From Promethearchaeota archaeon (GTDB lineage: Archaea > Asgardarchaeota > Lokiarchaeia > Sigynarchaeales > SOKP01), in contig JAHLWJ010000169.1 of NCBI GenBank assembly GCA_019057975.1, positions 1 to 9,300 of the forward strand: a stretch of 9,300 bases of DNA. The letters run 5' to 3'. Positions 4,975-9,300 of this stretch are shown piece after piece. Every line of letters begins with the position of its first letter. The first letter of the stretch is position 1. A program made the translations under genes and the position numbers. The notes under the pieces were generated by a model. That model was not told the DNA's origin. It did no database searches and was given only the letters and a program-made list of their open reading frames with translations.

Positions 4975-7884
4975 ATGGATTCCTTTTTAGATATTGACAA
5001 AAATATTTATGTATTAGGCACAGATGAAGGTAAAATTTTTCGTATTATTGATAATCAAAAGTATCTGCTCTATGAGGATTTTTATAAATCAGAAGTAAGA
5101 TCAATTCGAAAGATAAGAGAATCGGATTTAATAATTGCCTTTTCGTCTGGAAATATAATCTTTTTAATTGATTATAGTAATTCTTGTTCTATATTAAAAA
5201 TTCGTGATGGAGATGGCTCAAAATATGATCGGATATATGATCTTGAAGTATTAAATGATAATACAATATATTTCTCAAGTAATTATGGTAAAATTTATAA
5301 ATTGTTCGAAGAGAAAAGCAATTGGGTCTCAATTCAAATCGATAAGTTTCATGGATCTAATGCGATTTTTTGTTTAGATAAATTGAAGGATAACATATTT
5401 ATAACTTGTGATTATGGTGGAGGGGTGGTCATTTGGGAGGTTACGACAAAACAAGAGAAGATTCTCTATCAGATAAATACATTTGGAAACATTCAATGTG
5501 TAGCTTGTTCACCTGATATGACTCGTTTAGCAATGGTACATAGAACTGGTATGTTTCTTATTTTTCAAAATAATGGTGAGAGTTTTGATTTGATTTTAGA
5601 ACATGAATATCCTAATTTTTCTGGTAAAAAGATTCTTTATTCAGATCATGATGATTCCTTCGTTTTTAATACAAAAAAGTCCTTCTTTAAATATACTGAA
5701 GGCAGTCTATTTGAATCAAATTTAAGATTTATTGGGAATATTGAAAAAATTCAAGAAAAGATATTTATACTTGATTCAAACAATGAAATTAAGTCTTTAG
5801 AAGACATTGATTTTCATGCTGTAGATAAACTTGAAACCTTCAAATTACTAAATGTTGGACTAATAGGACATACTGGGGTTGGAAAATCTACTCTTTGTGA
5901 TAAATTCGGTGATATTGAAAAAGAGAGTGATCTCTCCTCAACTAGTCATAGAAAACTTTGGATACATAAAGAAGATAATAATAAATATATTTTTTTCAAT
6001 GACATCGCAGGACAATTAGAACTGATTCCAACTTTAATTCCGAGTTTAAAAAGAAGTGATTTTATATTTGCTTTATTCAAATCGAATGATTCTAAAACAT
6101 TAGATATCTTAATAGACTATATTCATTTACTAAGAGTAGCGTATAAATTTCATAATAAAATTTTTTTGATAAGAACTTTTTACAATGAAGACAACCTTGA
6201 ATCTTCGCATTCGGATTTAATTGGTATCGATCAGATTAATGAAATTGTTGAAAAATATAATCTTGAACCCTTAATAAGCATTGATCGAGACAATTTCAAC
6301 TCATTAGAGCATTTTATTATGCAATTTAGAGATTCAATAAATTGGGAAAAAATAAAAGATTGGATATTGTCAATGCAGCAAAAAGTATTTCTTAATTATT
6401 TAAGATTTCATCTCAATAAAGATCTAGAGTTTACTACATTAACCGATATTTGTAATCTTTATGAAGAATTAGATGAAAATGGAAAAAGAGAATTAAATTT
6501 AACAGGATTTTATGGTTTTGATCGATCTGCAGTTAAATCACTCCTCTTAAGATACAAAGATAACAATTTGATGGATGTGATAAAAAAAGATGATCTAATA
6601 TTAATCTTAAATAGTAAACTCTTCAGAAAAATTAAGATAGAATTTTATAAAACAGCAAAAGAAAATATGGGTTTTGTAAATTTAGTAGAAATAAAACAAC
6701 ACCTATCTAATGACTTAGAAGAATATGAAGATCAACACTTATTCGAAGAATATATTACATATTATGATAATGAATTTTTAAATTCAAATACATGGCTTGA
6801 AAATAAGAAAAATCAAAGAATTTTTTGGTCCTTAATAAAAAATGAAAATTTAGAAAATGTAAGCAGATTAATTCAAGAATTAAGAGAACTTCCAGATGGA
6901 ATTCTAGAAAAATTCATACTTGATTTAAGGTTTCAGATAAATCTTTCTCAAAAACAACAGAAATTATGCAATTTAGAGTTGCTAATGGAATTATTAAAAA
7001 AAGATCTTATTGCTGAAAAATTATCAAAAACAAGAGGATACTGGAGGAATAAAGAAAAAACTTTTGGGGTATATTATGTATTACATGATAGTGAAGAAAA
7101 TACATTACTAACTTATTACATATTTTCAAACTCATCAAATCATGAGAACGCTTTATATATTGATAATTACTTTAGATCTTATTTTATTAATATAGGAAAC
7201 CACTTTTCATATTATAGTAGGAACGCAAGCTATTTTATAAATAACTCCCTTTATGAAAAATATGTTGGAAAAAAAAAAGAATTTTTTAACTCTAATCTAA
7301 ATTCCCTAACTGTAAAGTATGAAAGATTTCAAGATATTACTGTTAATAAAAAAATTCTCATATTGTTTTCAAATCCAATAGATAATAACCCTCTTAGATC
7401 AGAATCAGAAGTGCTAAAAATAAAAGAAATTCTTGAAGAAACTAATTATAATAGAGAAAATTATAAAATTCTTCCTCATTGTTCTATAGAAGGTTTAAAA
7501 GAAGCATTATCTGGATATGATATTGATCTTTTTTACTTCTCTGGTCATTCAGATGAAAATTCTATTTTTCTTGAGAACAATTATGGAAAGAAAAATAATT
7601 TTGATGCTCTTGAATTTATTGAATTGATTGAGACTACCAATATAAGTGAAATATATCTAAACAGTTGCAAAAGTAGTTATATTCTTGAACTTAAACAAAA
7701 ACCTAACCTTAAATGTATTGGATATAATCGTGATGTACCTGATTTTCAAGTGAGGAATTTAGGTATAAACTTTTTTAAATTTCAAATAAGATATGGATTT
7801 GATTTTTATGAATCTATTGATAAAAGTATAAAATATATTGAGAACCAAGCAGGAATAGGTATATCTTATGTTTATAAATCATAA
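4975..7884 (+). CDS. WD40-like beta-propeller / Ras-Roco-like GTPase / CHAT protease fusion protein
   Basis: This 969-residue soluble protein shows no signal peptide or membrane helix. Residues 1-285 are a WD40-like propeller of degenerate repeats (e.g. VLGTDEGKIFRI, GGGVVIWEV, ACSPDMTRLAMVH). Residues 291-455 are a Ras/Roco-like GTPase: P-loop GHTGVGKST (298-306), STSH with Thr323 as likely switch I threonine, and DIAGQ (343-347). The NKxD motif is absent; the equivalent strand reads IRTFYNED (399-406), and bacterial WD40-GTPases I recall also deviate here. Residues about 465-600 look like winged-helix and helical linkers, and 605-785 are unrecognised. Residues 792-969 form a CHAT (caspase-like) domain: strand KKILILFSNP, catalytic His858 in YFSGHSDEN and Cys898 in IYLNSCKSS. 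Likely logic: the propeller senses a ligand, the GTPase switches state and CHAT cleaves proteins, as in NLR-like defence. No separate substrate gene is adjacent. Domain calls are strong; the role is inferred. Confidence 0.85.
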   Translation: MDSFLDIDKNIYVLGTDEGKIFRIIDNQKYLLYEDFYKSEVRSIRKIRESDLIIAFSSGNIIFLIDYSNSCSILKIRDGDGSKYDRIYDLEVLNDNTIYFSSNYGKIYKLFEEKSNWVSIQIDKFHGSNAIFCLDKLKDNIFITCDYGGGVVIWEVTTKQEKILYQINTFGNIQCVACSPDMTRLAMVHRTGMFLIFQNNGESFDLILEHEYPNFSGKKILYSDHDDSFVFNTKKSFFKYTEGSLFESNLRFIGNIEKIQEKIFILDSNNEIKSLEDIDFHAVDKLETFKLLNVGLIGHTGVGKSTLCDKFGDIEKESDLSSTSHRKLWIHKEDNNKYIFFNDIAGQLELIPTLIPSLKRSDFIFALFKSNDSKTLDILIDYIHLLRVAYKFHNKIFLIRTFYNEDNLESSHSDLIGIDQINEIVEKYNLEPLISIDRDNFNSLEHFIMQFRDSINWEKIKDWILSMQQKVFLNYLRFHLNKDLEFTTLTDICNLYEELDENGKRELNLTGFYGFDRSAVKSLLLRYKDNNLMDVIKKDDLILILNSKLFRKIKIEFYKTAKENMGFVNLVEIKQHLSNDLEEYEDQHLFEEYITYYDNEFLNSNTWLENKKNQRIFWSLIKNENLENVSRLIQELRELPDGILEKFILDLRFQINLSQKQQKLCNLELLMELLKKDLIAEKLSKTRGYWRNKEKTFGVYYVLHDSEENTLLTYYIFSNSSNHENALYIDNYFRSYFINIGNHFSYYSRNASYFINNSLYEKYVGKKKEFFNSNLNSLTVKYERFQDITVNKKILILFSNPIDNNPLRSESEVLKIKEILEETNYNRENYKILPHCSIEGLKEALSGYDIDLFYFSGHSDENSIFLENNYGKKNNFDALEFIELIETTNISEIYLNSCKSSYILELKQKPNLKCIGYNRDVPDFQVRNLGINFFKFQIRYGFDFYESIDKSIKYIENQAGIGISYVYKS

Positions 7885-7895
7885 TTTAAGAATAA

Positions 7896-7901
7896 TTTTT
7901 T
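7896..7901 (+). terminator. Oligo-T tract after the CHAT gene
   Basis: Six T residues lie 12 nt after the stop codon of the GTPase-CHAT gene. Archaeal RNA polymerase can terminate at oligo-T without a hairpin, so this is a candidate terminator. A second T6 run lies at 8062-8067. In AT-rich sequence such runs are common, so support is weak. Confidence 0.3.
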
Positions 7902-7905
7902 GTAA

Positions 7906-8058
7906 GAACAAAATTCTTTACCACCGGAGTTACCTTTAATAGATGGAACATATCATAAACTATTATTTAATGTTTCTACCATACAATCTGAGATTACTCA
8001 TGGTAATTCAAAGACTCTGAATAAACTTATTATTAATATTTATAAAAGTCGGTCTTAA
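7906..8058 (+). pseudogene. Start-less coding remnant in the same frame as the CHAT gene
   Basis: After the CHAT gene's TAA (7882) and a second in-frame TAA (7903), the same frame stays open for 50 codons to TAA at 8056. It contains LPPELPLIDGTYHKLLFNV and then QSEITHGNSKTLNKLIINIY. The composition (Pro, Gly, His, Ser mixed with Leu/Ile) looks protein-like, but there is no ATG, GTG or TTG near the left end. It could be the eroded tail of a separate gene or of a longer ancestral CHAT protein. I do not recognise the family. Confidence 0.35.
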
Positions 8059-8078
8059 TCTTTTTTCATATTTGAAGC

Positions 8079-8209
8079 GTTTCATGCCTTGAAACTGGTT
8101 CTTTACTTATTATGTAAAGGGCAATTTTTATTTTAGGTATAAATATGTATACTTTTCAATATTAATTTCCAAAGGAAAAGGGTGAAAAATATAGATATAT
8201 GGATATATC
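8079..8209. repeat. Cluster of five perfect short inverted repeats (possible structured RNA or regulatory region)
   Basis: The gene-free spacer between the CHAT remnant and mrr holds five perfect stem-loops in a row: GTTTCA/TGAAAC at 8079-8095 (loop 5), CTTTAC/GTAAAG at 8101-8119 (loop 7), GTATA/TATAC at 8137-8152 (loop 6), TTTCC/GGAAA at 8166-8178 (loop 3) and GATATAT/ATATATC at 8194-8209 (spacer 2). Individually these are unremarkable in AT-rich DNA; together they are denser than I would expect. Nothing else is visible in 8059-8271 except a T6 run at 8062 and the palindrome TATAATTATA at 8252-8261. Confidence 0.4.
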
Positions 8210-8271
8210 AATAGAATGAAGAATTTTTAAGAAAATTATTTGTCCTAGATTTATAATTATAGCAAAATCAA

Positions 8272-9171
8272 TTAAAGATTTTCAAACCATTCCTGATCAA
8301 ATTCCACTTTTTCAACCATTTTTACTGATACTCCTAGCTCAAGTTCTTTAAGAAGATTCATAACTTGTTCACCATCTATTAGATCTATTAAATCAGCTCC
8401 TTCTCGAGCTGCCTCTTCTTTTGCGCCTCTTGTGAATGTACTTGTGGTCAAAAATAAACCTTTATTTGATCTTCCTTGCATTGCTCCTCTAAAATTTCTG
8501 ATTTTCTCTGCTCCAACAGGATCCTTATACCTTTTGCATTCAAAAATTACAGGAATGCTAACTAAGTTATTAAGACGTAATATTCCCTTACCGTCAAGAC
8601 CACCGTCTCCACTCTTTTTTGTTATTTCTACTTCCATAAATCCACATTCTCTAAGGATGATTTGAGTAAGCTTTTCAAAATCATAGGGATTCATAGTAAT
8701 AAGAGTGTTTTTTAATTTCTGCTTCCAATTTAATTCCTTTTCCTCTTCAAATATTTCTTCTATAGGCTCGGGTTCAGAGTTGTCTTCAGTTTTAAACTCA
8801 TCTTTTAATTTTGCTTTTTTTTCATATTTATTTTTTGCAAATTCTCTATATTCTTTCGCAAGATAATCGTTATCCCAACTAATATTCATTGCTTTTTGTG
8901 TTAAAACCCAAACACCTCGTTTTGTATTGCTTAGTAAACTTAAATGTTTTAACATTGTTTTAGCCCATGCTAGCTGGTACTCAAGTTCAGTCCGATAACT
9001 TTTATTACTATGTGGATAATCAATAACTTCGTCTGTCAAATTGAGAATATCAACTATTTTCTTATAAATTTCATCAATCCTTCCAGATCCTCCCAGTTTA
9101 TCAAGTGCTTCTAAAGTAAACTGAAGCAGTTCATATTTTTTTGGACCTTTATAATCTTTTATAAGACTCAT
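8272..9171 (-). CDS. mrr: Mrr-type restriction endonuclease
   Basis: The protein has 299 residues, the usual length of Mrr. Residues 10-95 match the Mrr N-terminal winged helix (LLQFTLEALDKLGGSGRIDEIYKKIV ending GVWVLTQKA), which binds DNA. An acidic linker (about 125-147) joins it to the catalytic domain at 150-280, a PD-(D/E)XK nuclease. This contains MNPYDFEKLTQIILRECGF (Glu166), SGDGGLDGKG with the active-site Asp193, IFECKRYK with Glu211-Cys212-Lys213, and RGAMQG with Gln232. All catalytic positions are intact. In Escherichia coli, Mrr cuts DNA carrying certain methylated adenines or cytosines (type IV restriction) and acts without a partner methyltransferase; none is seen here either. 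Start ATG 9171 is supported by a TATA box 29-36 bp upstream, with a 5' leader of only about six bases. An unidentified same-strand gene ends 37 bp upstream. Confidence 0.9.
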   Translation of the reverse strand: MSLIKDYKGPKKYELLQFTLEALDKLGGSGRIDEIYKKIVDILNLTDEVIDYPHSNKSYRTELEYQLAWAKTMLKHLSLLSNTKRGVWVLTQKAMNISWDNDYLAKEYREFAKNKYEKKAKLKDEFKTEDNSEPEPIEEIFEEEKELNWKQKLKNTLITMNPYDFEKLTQIILRECGFMEVEITKKSGDGGLDGKGILRLNNLVSIPVIFECKRYKDPVGAEKIRNFRGAMQGRSNKGLFLTTSTFTRGAKEEAAREGADLIDLIDGEQVMNLLKELELGVSVKMVEKVEFDQEWFENL

Positions 9172-9199
9172 ATTTTTGATTTTAAATTTTTTTCATTAA

Positions 9200-9207
9200 A
9201 TATATAA
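9200..9207 (-). promoter_or_regulatory. TATA box for mrr
   Basis: The minus strand reads TTATATAT, centred about 32 bp before ATG 9171, which predicts transcription starting near 9177 and a nearly leaderless message. It lies directly after the stop codon of the upstream gene, so mrr could be transcribed on its own even if some read-through occurs. Confidence 0.5.
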
Positions 9208-9208
9208 T

Positions 9209-9298
9209 TTAATCAAATTCTTTAATATAATAATTTTCAATCTTCTCAGCAATCCTTTCAATTTCTTTTATTTCTTGGTAATCAAGAATATCTTCTTC
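9209..9298 (-). CDS. C-terminal end of an unidentified gene (5' part outside the window)
   Basis: On the minus strand one frame is open from the right edge for 29 codons (EEDILDYQEIKEIERIAEK, then ENYYIKEFD) to TAA at 9209-9211, while the other two frames stop early. The charged, helical composition is typical of a real C-terminus. It lies 37 bp upstream of mrr on the same strand and may be a functional neighbour. Too little is visible to name a family. Confidence 0.55.
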   Translation of the reverse strand, partial: EEDILDYQEIKEIERIAEKIENYYIKEFD

Positions 9299-9300
9299 TA

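Noticed and set aside
8079..8095. CRISPR-repeat-like hairpin GTTTCA...TGAAAC
   Set aside because: It resembles the ends of archaeal CRISPR repeats, but it occurs once, with no second copy or regular spacing, and no cas gene is in the window.
8432..8665. Open plus-strand frame of 77 codons
   Set aside because: It is antisense to the catalytic domain of mrr, whose motifs are intact, and has no independent support.

Overview
This is a strongly AT-rich window from a prokaryote, most likely an archaeon. Several genes have a TATA-like element about 24-29 bp before the start codon, giving leaderless or near-leaderless transcripts. The partial RNase HI resembles the archaeal form, and oligo-T runs rather than classical terminators follow the genes. 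An SDS22-like leucine-rich-repeat protein fused to a winged helix, together with a Ras-like GTPase, would fit an Asgard archaeon (Lokiarchaeia-like). That lineage call is an inference from gene style, not from any marker gene.

Layout. The left edge (2-331, +) holds the C-terminal part of an RNase HI gene. It converges on a minus-strand pair, and the two facing stop codons share the bases TTAA. The pair is an LRR/winged-helix protein (1558-2913) followed after a short gap by a NERD-domain nuclease-like protein (328-1539). A 131-bp region with TATA boxes facing both ways separates this operon from a plus-strand PD-(D/E)XK nuclease-like gene (3078-4157). That gene appears to have lost about 30 C-terminal residues to a frameshift. 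Next comes about 800 bp of decayed sequence (4158-4974), including a recognisable zinc-ribbon pseudogene at 4302-4723.

The centrepiece is a 969-residue protein at 4975-7884. It has an N-terminal WD40-like beta-propeller, a Ras/Roco-like GTPase (GHTGVGKST, STSH, DIAGQ), a winged-helix/helical linker and a C-terminal CHAT cysteine protease with a visible His858/Cys898 dyad. The order sensor, GTP switch, protease is that of an NLR-like immune or cell-death protein, but with a small GTPase in place of the usual STAND ATPase. After it come a stop-interrupted remnant in the same frame (7906-8058) and a cluster of small perfect hairpins (8079-8209). On the minus strand follow an Mrr-type restriction endonuclease (8272-9171) and the last 29 codons of another gene (9209-9298).

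How the genes may work together. Three different PD-(D/E)XK-superfamily nuclease-like proteins (NERD, a nuclease-winged-helix protein and Mrr), an LRR protein and a CHAT-protease GTPase lie within 9 kb among gene remnants. This looks like a defence island. Two candidate systems stand out: the single-protein WD40-GTPase-CHAT module, and the LRR-wHTH plus NERD operon. Neither function can be proved from sequence alone.
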